Shown here piece after piece: positions 1 through 5,919 of a DNA stretch of 6,197 nucleotides. The stretch is from positions 1 through 6,197 of the forward strand of contig JBAWVO010000354.1 of NCBI GenBank assembly GCA_037147235.1, in the 5' to 3' direction. Both the position numbers and the translations under genes were made by a program. This DNA comes from JANXQG01 sp037147235 (GTDB taxonomy: Bacteria; Planctomycetota; Planctomycetia; Pirellulales; Thermoguttaceae). Below the pieces are notes generated by a model that made no database searches, was not told the origin of the DNA, and was given only the letters and a program-made list of their open reading frames with translations. How positions within the stretch are numbered: the first letter of the stretch is position 1; every line of letters begins with the position of its first letter.

Positions 1-213
1 GACCCGTATCAACTGAGGAATCTTGCAACCGTGCCGGAATGTGCCGCGTTGTGCCAGCAATTCGACGATCGCCTACAATCCACCCTGCGGACAATCGGCG
101 ACCCGTTCCGTCCCGCTGCGTACTATATTAAGCAGTGGGGACTGAAGGTCGCGCCCGGCAACAGCATCTCTTACGCCCCTGGTGCCCAGCCTCAGACGCC
201 GCAACGACGATAA
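1..213 (+). CDS. Sulfatase-family protein, C-terminal fragment (5' end outside window)
   Basis: An open frame enters at base 1 and ends with TAA at 211-213, giving 70 residues. It begins DPYQLRNLA, followed by a helix with regularly spaced leucines (LCQQFDDRLQSTL) and then GDPF. This is the usual ending of arylsulfatase/alkaline-phosphatase-superfamily sulfatases, where the record ends 'DPYQL-NLA ... L...L ... TGDPF'. The active-site Cys/Ser and metal ligands lie upstream, outside the window, so substrate and activity cannot be judged. About 34 residues follow GDPF and end in a Pro/Gln/Arg-rich tail, an ordinary length variation. Sulfatases are very abundant in Planctomycetota and usually exported, but no signal peptide can be seen here. 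The first ATG of this frame (31) lies inside the domain and is not the true start. The roughly 300 bp to the next gene suggest a separate transcription unit. Confidence 0.72.
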   Translation, partial: DPYQLRNLATVPECAALCQQFDDRLQSTLRTIGDPFRPAAYYIKQWGLKVAPGNSISYAPGAQPQTPQRR

Positions 214-387
214 GCGAGAAACAGGACGCCATCGAACAGAAGGGCTGCTCAAACCTGTACAAAGGGAGGCCAGCTAGAACTCGCCCGAACGAACGTGGTG
301 CTAGCCCACATGGAGGATGCCGCGACTGACGGATTCCCGGTGGCCGCCCAACCAGTTCGACGTGAAAAGTCGGAATTCAACCTATAT

Positions 388-440
388 TTGGAAAGTGGCC
401 TGGACGGAGGCTAGAAATACTGTCGCCCAAGTGCCAGAAT
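388..440 (+). promoter_or_regulatory. Weak candidate promoter(s) upstream of the first DUF4139 gene
   Basis: Two marginal possibilities are visible. One is TTGGAA (388-393) with TAGAAA (412-417) at 18-base spacing, each matching four of six sigma-70 consensus positions. The other is an extended -10-like TGCCAGAAT (432-440), about 70 bases before the start codon, with no clear -35. It resembles TGCTAGAAT before the SIMPL gene (4775-4783). Planctomycete promoter rules are poorly defined, so this is only a pointer. Confidence 0.22.
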
Positions 441-497
441 AATACGACCGACCGGGAACTAAATCGGACGCAATTTCGTCTATTACCGGACAAACCC

Positions 498-503
498 AAG
501 GAG
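498..503 (+). promoter_or_regulatory. Ribosome binding site AAGGAG for the 511 gene
   Basis: AAGGAG lies 7 bases before the ATG at 511. It is the strongest Shine-Dalgarno match in the window and fixes the start of the first paralogue. The second and third genes have no comparable site, which fits reliance on translational coupling from this gene. Confidence 0.75.
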
Positions 504-510
504 AAACACA

Positions 511-1752
511 ATGCGATATCGTACTTTGGCACTCTGGTCCCTCGTGGCCGCCGCCATCTCGGCTCTGCCGGCCACGGCGATGGCCCGGATCAAACTCATC
601 ACCCTCCCCGTGCGGGAACGGGCGGAAATCCAGTTGGACAACCCCGGTGCCACGCTGGTCGAGGAGGAACGGATCGTTCCCCTGGTCAAAGGCGTCAACC
701 AGGTCGATTTCTCCTGGGCGAATACCCAGATCGACCCGAACACGATCGTCTTCCGCGTGATAGCGGGTGCGGACGGCGAGGCCCCGAAGGCAACTGCCAA
801 ACCGGCCGCGGCCAAAGAAACCAAGCCCCTGGACGTGAAAGTCCTCTCCGTCAGCTATCCGCCCAACGAGGCGGCCCTGGTCTGGCAGGTTTCCTCTAGC
901 GACTCAGGCTCGGCCCGCGTCCGCATCAGCTACTTGCTGGGAAACCTGACGAAGAGTTTCAACTACCGGGCGGTCGCTACCAACGACGAGAAGGCGCTGA
1001 TCCTCTCGGAATACATGCGCATCCAGAACCTGGCCAATGAGTCATTCGGCTCGACCGGGCTTTGGGCAGGTTTCGGCCCACGCTTCCTCAAGCCGATCGG
1101 TATCAATGAAACCAAGGAAATGCTCGTCAAGAAGTTTACCGAGGTGCCGGTCAAAAAGACCTACACCTGCGACCCGCAGGCCCACGGCTATCTTGACCGC
1201 CCGCAGAACAAGCTGCTGGTGCCGATGCACTACGTCCTCAAGAACAACAAGGCCAACCGCCTGGGTGTGGCGCCGTTGCAATATGGCAAGGTCCGCATCT
1301 TCCAAGATGACGGTCACGGCGGCACGGCCTTCATTGGCGAGGATTGGGGCAAGTTTACCCCGCTGGACGACGAGATGCGGCTCTATGTCGGCGTGGCCCA
1401 GGATGTGGTAGTGAAACGCACTATCGACAAGAACCAACAGCATCGCATCGCCGGCAACCTTTTTGACCGCGAAGTGGTCATCAAGTTCGAGATCGAGAAC
1501 TTCAAGGACAAGGCCGTCGTGTTGGATATCTCGGAGAACGTGCGGGCGATCCGCAATGAACTCTATGGCAACAACGGCCGCGATATTCAGTGGGAACTTG
1601 GCAAGGACACGACTTTCGTGGAAGGATCGGACAAAGAGAAGAGTACCTTCGAGCAGTTGGTATTCCACATCAAACTCCCGGCACGCGGCGCCGACACCAA
1701 GGCCGAGAAGATCGTCCACAAGCTACACCTCCTGATCAAGAATGAATGGTGA
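511..1752 (+). CDS. Secreted DUF4139-like protein, divergent short paralogue (copy 1 of 3)
   Basis: 413 residues with a clear start: ATG 7 bases after AAGGAG. Residues 1-26 form a signal peptide (MRYR, a hydrophobic core, then ATAMA before RIKL), so the product is probably exported. Residues about 30-80 resemble the DUF4140-like N-terminal strand region and share FSWANT-IDP with the two downstream genes. An Ala/Lys/Pro-rich stretch (about 86-110) follows, then a beta-rich body. The C-terminal part (about 245-310) keeps the DUF4139 pattern LG-APLQYGKVRIFQDD, then FIGEDWGKFTPLDDEMRLYVG. Compared with its neighbours it lacks the NNSGEEYEDAQV block and the EYFIYTIEGTETI block and is about 70 residues shorter, although NETKEMLVKKFTEVPVKKTY still aligns with the region after them. 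It heads a compact unit with the next two genes. The family belongs near MuiA-type DUF4139 proteins, whose biochemical function is unknown, and no catalytic motif is evident. Family assignment is by motif and neighbour alignment, hence moderate confidence. Confidence 0.8.
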   Translation: MRYRTLALWSLVAAAISALPATAMARIKLITLPVRERAEIQLDNPGATLVEEERIVPLVKGVNQVDFSWANTQIDPNTIVFRVIAGADGEAPKATAKPAAAKETKPLDVKVLSVSYPPNEAALVWQVSSSDSGSARVRISYLLGNLTKSFNYRAVATNDEKALILSEYMRIQNLANESFGSTGLWAGFGPRFLKPIGINETKEMLVKKFTEVPVKKTYTCDPQAHGYLDRPQNKLLVPMHYVLKNNKANRLGVAPLQYGKVRIFQDDGHGGTAFIGEDWGKFTPLDDEMRLYVGVAQDVVVKRTIDKNQQHRIAGNLFDREVVIKFEIENFKDKAVVLDISENVRAIRNELYGNNGRDIQWELGKDTTFVEGSDKEKSTFEQLVFHIKLPARGADTKAEKIVHKLHLLIKNEW

Positions 1753-3187
1753 TACTATGCGAAATACAATGATTCGAGGAATACTGGGGCTGGGAATGTT
1801 GCTCGTGGCGGCCTCTGTCGTGCGGGCGGAAAACGTCGATCTTTCGACCGTTCCCACCCGCAATACGGTGCAACTGACGATTTACAACTCCGAAGATCTG
1901 ACCTTGGTGCGAGAAACCCGCAAGGTGAGCTTCAAGCCGGGTGCTAACCCCTTGCAGTTCAGTTGGGCCAACACGCTCATCGACCCAACGTCGGTCGAGT
2001 TGCGGTTCCTGACCCACAAAGACAAGCTAACCCTGCTGGACGCCACCTTCCCGCATGCCAAGCCGCAGATGGTCTACTGGAACGTGCAGAGCGAGATGGA
2101 TGGGGAGGCAATGGTCGAGATCACCTACTTCACCAGCGGCATCAGTTGGTCAGCCGACTACCTCTGCATTGCCAACCCGGCCGAGACCGACATGGGCCTC
2201 GAAGGGTTTGTGCGGGTACACAACAATTCGGGCGAAGAATACGAGGATGCCCAGGTCCGGCTGGTCGTCGGCCGGATCAACTTGGTGCAGAAGATCGCCG
2301 AGCTGGCCCGTATCACGCCGCAGCAGGTGGAAGAATTGGACGATACAGAGCGTGGTAAGTTCAAGAAAGACGCCCTCGTATTGGCAATAGAAGCGCCCCT
2401 GCTCACCGCACAATCCTCGGCTCGCAAAAGCAGATCCGAGGAGCCCAAGCAGGTCGCCAAAGAAGGACTAGGCGAATACTTCATCTACACCATCGAAGGG
2501 ACCGAAACGATCCGCAACGGGTGGTCTAAGCGGATGCGAAGCCTGGAAGCGGCCAAAGTGCCCCTCAAGATACAGTATCGCTACCGCCTGGCCGAATATG
2601 GCGACCAACTGGTGCGTATGTACCTGTTGACCAACGACAAGGACTCGAAGCTGGGCACCACTCCGCTGCCGGACGGTATCGTCCGTGTCTTCCGCGAGAA
2701 CGGTCGCGATGGACTGAGCTTCCTGGTGGCCCAATCGGTCAAGTACATCCCTATTGGCGACAAGATCGAGTTGAACCTCGGCCCCGACCCGGAGGTCATC
2801 TTCGAGCTGATCAAGCTCCGCACCTGGCGTGATAATTTGTGGATGCAACTTCACGGGGCGAACGTCTTCCGGAAAGTCGGCGAAGCTGGGGTGGTGGTGC
2901 AAGTCAACAGTTCGGTGGTTGGCTGGGATGACCATACCCTCTACACCCAGCGGGTCCGCAACTACACCAAGAAGCCGATCGACTTGGAGGTTCGCCGAGC
3001 CTTCGGCGGCCATGTTGTCTTCCGTAGCGAGCTTCCTGCCAAAAACCACGACTACCAGACGGTCGAGTACACGGCCACGGTGAAACCCGCCGAGAAGGTT
3101 AATCTGCTGTATGAGATCATCCAGCACCAGGGCTGGTTGGCCAAGCAGAACAATGTGACGATCGAAAAGGCCCAAGTTAAACCGTAA
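1742..3187 (+). CDS. Secreted DUF4139 domain protein (copy 2 of 3)
   Basis: 481 residues from ATG 1742, which overlaps the previous gene by 11 bases. ATG 1757, 4 bases after the previous stop, is an equally good or better start because it puts MRNTMIRG directly before the hydrophobic core. Neither has a good Shine-Dalgarno site, so translation is probably coupled. The signal peptide ends near residue 29 (VVRA before ENVD). A DUF4140-like N-terminal region (about 35-90) contains QLTIYNSEDLTLVRETRKV and FSWANTLIDPTSV. The DUF4139 body starts with EITYFTSGISWSADY (about 126-140) and the highly conserved GFVRVHNNSGEEYEDAQVRL. A charged linker (about 195-240) lacks the long coiled coil seen in typical MuiA relatives. 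EYFIYTIEGTETIRNGWSK and LGTTPLPDGIVRVFREN (about 300-317) followed by IPIGDKIELNLG complete the domain. It is nearly identical in architecture to the next gene. It probably acts in the periplasm or envelope; the molecular role is unknown. Confidence 0.9.
   Translation: MNGDTMRNTMIRGILGLGMLLVAASVVRAENVDLSTVPTRNTVQLTIYNSEDLTLVRETRKVSFKPGANPLQFSWANTLIDPTSVELRFLTHKDKLTLLDATFPHAKPQMVYWNVQSEMDGEAMVEITYFTSGISWSADYLCIANPAETDMGLEGFVRVHNNSGEEYEDAQVRLVVGRINLVQKIAELARITPQQVEELDDTERGKFKKDALVLAIEAPLLTAQSSARKSRSEEPKQVAKEGLGEYFIYTIEGTETIRNGWSKRMRSLEAAKVPLKIQYRYRLAEYGDQLVRMYLLTNDKDSKLGTTPLPDGIVRVFRENGRDGLSFLVAQSVKYIPIGDKIELNLGPDPEVIFELIKLRTWRDNLWMQLHGANVFRKVGEAGVVVQVNSSVVGWDDHTLYTQRVRNYTKKPIDLEVRRAFGGHVVFRSELPAKNHDYQTVEYTATVKPAEKVNLLYEIIQHQGWLAKQNNVTIEKAQVKP
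2171..2238 (+). repeat. 68-base perfect direct repeat, copy A (within DUF4139 copy 2)
   Basis: Bases 2171-2238 are identical to 3613-3680, 1442 bases downstream. They encode the domain core around PAETDMGLEGFVRVHNNSGE. Synonymous differences resume immediately on both sides (ATT versus ATC before, GAA versus GAG after). The repeat reflects gene duplication or conversion rather than a mobile element. Confidence 0.95.
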
Positions 3188-3198
3188 TCGAGACTGGC

Positions 3199-4647
3199 AT
3201 GATGATACACTGGACAAAAGACGCGATACTCTTGGCGATCTTCGTGGCTGCCGCTAGCTTGGGGCAGGCGAAGAACGTCGATCTTTCGACGGTGCCCGCC
3301 CGGCAGAGCGTCCAGTTGACCATCTACAACTCGGAAGACCTGACGCTCGTGCGAGAAACCCGCAAAGTCAGCTTCAAACCGGGTGCTAATCCTTTGCAGT
3401 TTAGTTGGGCCAACACGCTCATTGACCCAACTTCAGTCCAACTTCGATTTCTTAACCATCCCGACAAGCTGGAATTGCTCGACACAACCTTCCCGCACGA
3501 CAAACCCAAGATGCTCTACTGGAACGTGCAGAGCGAGATGGATGGTGAGGCAACGGTCGAGATCACCTATTTCACGAGCGGGATCAGTTGGGCGGCGGAT
3601 TACGTTTGCATCGCCAACCCGGCCGAGACCGACATGGGCCTCGAAGGGTTTGTGCGGGTACACAACAATTCGGGCGAAGAGTACGAAGACGCGCAGGTGC
3701 GGCTGATCGTCGGGCGGGTCAACCTGGTCGAGAAGATCGCGCAGTTGGCGCGGGTGCCCATGAACGAGGTCGACAACCTCGGGCTCGAAAAGAAGAAGGA
3801 ACTCCGCTACGAAGCGACAAGACGGCTTTCAAAAAAGTCCGCGTCCAGGGCAAAGAGCGGCGGCCGGGGGTCTAATGGTGACAAGGATGGCCAGGAGCAA
3901 TTAGAGGAGAAGCAGATCATCAAAGAGGGCCTGAGTGAGTATTTCATCTACACGATCGAAGGGACGGAAACGATCCGCAACGGCTGGTCGAAGCGGATGC
4001 GAAGCCTTGAGTGCACCACCGTGCCGTTCAAAATCCAGTACCGCTACCGCCCGGCCGAATACGGTGACCAGTTGGTGCGGATGTATCTGCTCACCAACGA
4101 CAAGGACTCAAAACTCGGCACCACACCGCTGCCGGACGGCATGGTCCGTGTTTTCCGGCAGAATGGCCAGGATGGATTGAGTTACCTGGTCGGGCAGCCG
4201 ATCAAGTACATCCCCATCGGCGACAAGATTGAGTTGAACCTCGGCCGCGATCCCAACGTGATTTTCGAGCTGGTCAAGCTACGATCTTACCGCGACAACA
4301 TCTGGATGCAAATCCACGGTGCTGACATCTTCAAGCAGGTGGGCGAGGCCAACGTCCAGATCGAGGTGAATAGCTCGGTGGTGGGCTGGGATGACCGGGC
4401 GATGTTCAGTCAGCGGGTGCGCAACTACACGGCCAAGCCGATCGACCTGGAGATTCGGCGAACCTTCCCCGGCCACATTGTCTTCCGCGGCGATCTGGCA
4501 GCCAAAAACTTCGATTACCAGACGGTTGAGTACACGGCTACCGTGAAGCCAGGCGAGAAGACAGACCTCCTCTACGAAGTCATTCAGCACCAAGGTCGCA
4601 ACGTCAAGCAGAATAATGTCACCGTGGAGAAAGCTACCGTTCTATGA
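3199..4647 (+). CDS. Secreted DUF4139 domain protein (copy 3 of 3)
   Basis: 482 residues. ATG 3199 is followed directly by a second ATG at 3202; the start lies 11 bases after the preceding stop and has only a weak upstream purine run (GAGACTGG). The signal peptide is MMIHWTK plus a hydrophobic core ending ASLGQA before KNVDLSTVPA. The mature protein follows copy 2 almost residue for residue: the DUF4140-like start with QLTIYNSEDLTLVRETRKV and FSWANTLIDPTSV, EITYFTSGISWAADY, the NNSGEEYEDAQV block, EYFIYTIEGTETIRNGWSK, LGTTPLPDGMVRVFRQN and IPIGDKIELNLG. The main difference is the linker at about 201-243, here very basic and Ser/Gly/Asp-rich (RRLSKKSASRAKSGGRG). This linker may have passed through compensating frameshifts, since the aligned bases of copy 2 are read in another frame. 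Secreted, probably co-transcribed with the two upstream genes; function unknown. The C-terminus (VEKATVL) resembles that of copy 2 (IEKAQVKP). Confidence 0.9.
   Translation: MMIHWTKDAILLAIFVAAASLGQAKNVDLSTVPARQSVQLTIYNSEDLTLVRETRKVSFKPGANPLQFSWANTLIDPTSVQLRFLNHPDKLELLDTTFPHDKPKMLYWNVQSEMDGEATVEITYFTSGISWAADYVCIANPAETDMGLEGFVRVHNNSGEEYEDAQVRLIVGRVNLVEKIAQLARVPMNEVDNLGLEKKKELRYEATRRLSKKSASRAKSGGRGSNGDKDGQEQLEEKQIIKEGLSEYFIYTIEGTETIRNGWSKRMRSLECTTVPFKIQYRYRPAEYGDQLVRMYLLTNDKDSKLGTTPLPDGMVRVFRQNGQDGLSYLVGQPIKYIPIGDKIELNLGRDPNVIFELVKLRSYRDNIWMQIHGADIFKQVGEANVQIEVNSSVVGWDDRAMFSQRVRNYTAKPIDLEIRRTFPGHIVFRGDLAAKNFDYQTVEYTATVKPGEKTDLLYEVIQHQGRNVKQNNVTVEKATVL
3613..3680 (+). repeat. 68-base perfect direct repeat, copy B (within DUF4139 copy 3)
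   Basis: Identical to 2171-2238. It is the longest exact match I found by eye between the two paralogues. Shorter identical runs include TACTGGAACGTGCAGAGCGA and its continuation (from about 2077 and 3519) and GGGCCAACACGCTCAT. Confidence 0.95.
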
Positions 4648-4835
4648 GCGTGAACCTGGTGTCGATGGCCTTGGTGATGGCGTTGATCTTCGTTGCTGCC
4701 ACGCCGTTACAGTCAGCCGACCTGGTACGCACACAAGCCGTCGTTTCCTTTTTACATTGGTGCCTCGTGGTGCCTGCTAGAATGGGCGGATTACGTTTCC
4801 GCTTTGATTTCCCCACAGAAAGGGTGTACGAATGA
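4644..4835 (+). CDS. Possible small secreted protein (63 codons), doubtful
   Basis: The ORF starts at an ATG overlapping the stop of DUF4139 copy 3 by four bases (ATGA, 4644-4647). It ends with TGA overlapping the SIMPL start codon by four bases (4832-4835). Residues 1-25 look like a signal or transmembrane segment (MALVMALIFVAATPLQSA), although the n-region has no Lys or Arg. The remaining 38 residues match no family I recognise. Against it, the distal half contains what looks like the SIMPL promoter (4775-4783) and ribosome binding site (4819-4824), and no Shine-Dalgarno site precedes 4644. It may be a real coupled small gene, the decayed start of another paralogue, or chance. The two ATGA junctions are the main argument in favour. 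Confidence 0.3.
   Translation: MSVNLVSMALVMALIFVAATPLQSADLVRTQAVVSFLHWCLVVPARMGGLRFRFDFPTERVYE
4775..4783 (+). promoter_or_regulatory. Candidate extended -10 promoter for the SIMPL gene
   Basis: TGCTAGAAT is an extended -10 (TG, one base, then TAGAAT with five of six consensus positions), 48 bases before ATG 4832. The sequence before it is T-rich. TTGGTG at 4757-4762 could serve as a weak -35 with a short 15-base spacer, and TTTACA at 4751-4756 is too far away at 21 bases. An extended -10 can work with a poor -35, so an internal promoter is plausible. Confidence 0.4.
4819..4824 (+). promoter_or_regulatory. Ribosome binding site AAAGGG for the SIMPL gene
   Basis: AAAGGG lies 7 bases before ATG 4832 and supports that start. 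The signal peptide begins directly at this Met. Confidence 0.6.
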
Positions 4836-5608
4836 AGAGCCTGCTTACCTCGCTGTTCGTTGTCTTCACGGCCTCCACGCTGGCCGCCCAACAGCCTCCG
4901 AATCTCGACCAACCGAAGATTACGGTCACGGGCGAGGCGCTCGTCTACGCCAAGCCGGATAAGATCATTCTGAACTTCGGGATCGAGACTCGCGACACCC
5001 AGTTGCTCACGGCGAAACGGAAGACCGCCGACATCTGGAAGAAAGCCGCCGCCGCACTCAAGGAAAGCGGCGTCCCGGACAAGGATGTGCAGACCGACTA
5101 CCTCTCCATCGAGCCGCGATATAAGAACTACAATGAGATGGAAGGGCCAATAGGCTACGTGACGCGCAACATGTTCGTCGTGACGCTGGCCGATCCAGCC
5201 AAGGTGGAGGTACTGATCTCCCAGATGCTGGAGGTTGGGGTGAATCACGTCAACGGCGTCGAGTTCCAGACCACGCAGTTCAAGCAGCATCGGGAATCGG
5301 CCCGCGAGCTGGCACTTAAGGCGGCGCGAGAAAAGGCCGACAAGATGGCGGCGGCGTTGGGATGCGCTATCGGCAAGCCGGTCGCTATCAACGAAACCTA
5401 CGGCGGCGGGTCGTGGTATTTTTCCAGTTGGTCGGGATTTGGTTACGGGCGGTCTTCGGGGGGAATGTCGCAGAACGTGATTCAGGACCAGCGTGGATCG
5501 GGTGGCGAAAACCCCGAGTCCATGGCCCTGGGCAAAATCTCTATCCGGGCAGGCGTGTCAGTGACCTTCGAGTTGAAGGACAGTCGGTCTGACTCGAAGA
5601 AGCCCTAG
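4832..5608 (+). CDS. SIMPL (DUF541) domain exported protein, YggE/BP26-like
   Basis: 258 residues. The signal peptide covers about 1-19 (MKSLLTSLFVVFTASTLAA before QQPP), so the product is exported. The domain opens with ITVTGEALVYAKPDKIILNFGI (about 30-51), the standard SIMPL start in which a first strand precedes a proline-containing 'A.PD.a.l..gv' turn. It continues with a helix (KRKTADIWKKAAAALKESGV), then DVQTDYLSIEPRY and GYVTRNMFVVTL. The hallmark second helix RELALKAAREKADKMAAALG is at about 155-174, and the domain closes with ISIRAGVSVTFEL. Length is normal for the family. A Gly/aromatic/Ser-rich loop (about 190-213, GGGSWYFSSWSGFGYGRSSG) sits where relatives have a variable insert. 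Relatives include E. coli YggE, linked to oxidative stress tolerance, and Brucella BP26, a periplasmic oligomer. The exact role is unsettled. It lies on the same strand as the DUF4139 genes, with its own likely promoter and ribosome binding site. Confidence 0.9.
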   Translation: MKSLLTSLFVVFTASTLAAQQPPNLDQPKITVTGEALVYAKPDKIILNFGIETRDTQLLTAKRKTADIWKKAAAALKESGVPDKDVQTDYLSIEPRYKNYNEMEGPIGYVTRNMFVVTLADPAKVEVLISQMLEVGVNHVNGVEFQTTQFKQHRESARELALKAAREKADKMAAALGCAIGKPVAINETYGGGSWYFSSWSGFGYGRSSGGMSQNVIQDQRGSGGENPESMALGKISIRAGVSVTFELKDSRSDSKKP

Positions 5609-5649
5609 CGGTACAAGAGTCAGAGAGAACTATTCGTGAAATCTTTTGC

Positions 5650-5751
5650 ACAGATGCCATCATTGCCATGCGCTACGATGCGACCGAGTTTTCGGAGCGA
5701 GCGACCGAAGTGCTCGCCTACGGTACTGCGGTAAAACTTCTCCGCAGTTGA
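5650..5751 (+). pseudogene. YbjQ-family (PF01906) gene remnant, C-terminal end only
   Basis: One frame reads TDAIIAMRYDATEFSERATE, then VLAYGTAVKLLRS and TGA (5749-5751). This matches the C-terminal third of YbjQ/DUF74 proteins, which typically end 'GA-AVIGMRYD..E....TEVLAYGTAV'. The full family is about 105 residues. The conserved N-terminal half, including the region around VGGRSGAYE, is absent: the frame upstream (EEALAVQESERTIREIF) does not resemble the family and reaches a stop at 5590-5592, inside the SIMPL gene. No start codon with a ribosome binding site precedes the matching part; the internal ATG at 5668 would give only 27 residues. I read it as a 5'-deleted remnant left beside the SIMPL gene. 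A functional micro-ORF is less likely. Confidence 0.6.
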
Positions 5752-5919
5752 TCCCGAGCCTGGTAAGCACTACGGACACTGAAACGCCGGGGAGCATCCG
5801 TCAGGCCCAGAATGGTTTCTTCAGCGGCCTGAAAGCGGCAGACTGCTTGAAATACGAGGGGTGTGGCCGCCGGATTGACGGCTCAGTGCACCAACGAATT
5901 GCGGCAAAAAACCTCCCTA
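5752..5919. other. Spacer between YbjQ remnant and convergent protease gene
   Basis: About 168 bases with no supported gene. A plus-strand frame (5646-5993) runs across it but shows no family features and overlaps both the remnant and the minus-strand gene. No convincing terminator hairpin is visible. On the minus strand a T6 run follows the protease stop (complement of 5906-5911), preceded by only a weak AAAACC/GGTTTT inverted repeat. Confidence 0.5.

Larger units (their letters stand above)
214..510. other. Intergenic spacer between sulfatase tail and DUF4139 triad
   Basis: About 297 bases without a supported gene. A short plus-strand open frame (135-329) overlaps the sulfatase end, lacks a ribosome binding site and reads as low-complexity basic sequence, so I do not call it. 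No strong hairpin followed by a T-run is visible after the sulfatase stop. The last 130 bases are richer in A+T than the flanking genes and should carry the promoter of the 511 gene. Confidence 0.6.

Noticed and set aside
135..329. Small plus-strand ORF overlapping the sulfatase end
   Set aside because: It has no ribosome binding site, its composition is basic and low in information, and the sulfatase frame explains the first half.
468..475. GACG/CGTC hairpin near 468-480 as an operator or attenuator
   Set aside because: The stem is only four base pairs and such hairpins are expected by chance.
483..824. 113-codon minus-strand ORF over the start of copy 1
   Set aside because: It reads antisense through a signal-peptide coding region, which accounts for its hydrophobic start.
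1042..1719. 225-codon minus-strand ORF opposite copy 1
   Set aside because: It lies antisense to a well-supported gene, its composition is typical of a high-G+C shadow frame, and it shows no motif or signal.
2468..3217. 249-codon minus-strand ORF opposite copy 2
   Set aside because: Antisense shadow; a related but shorter shadow recurs opposite copy 3 (4279-4593) because the genes are duplicates.
4634..5290. 218-codon minus-strand ORF opposite the SIMPL gene
   Set aside because: It covers the SIMPL coding region, whose protein family is clear, and has no recognisable domain.
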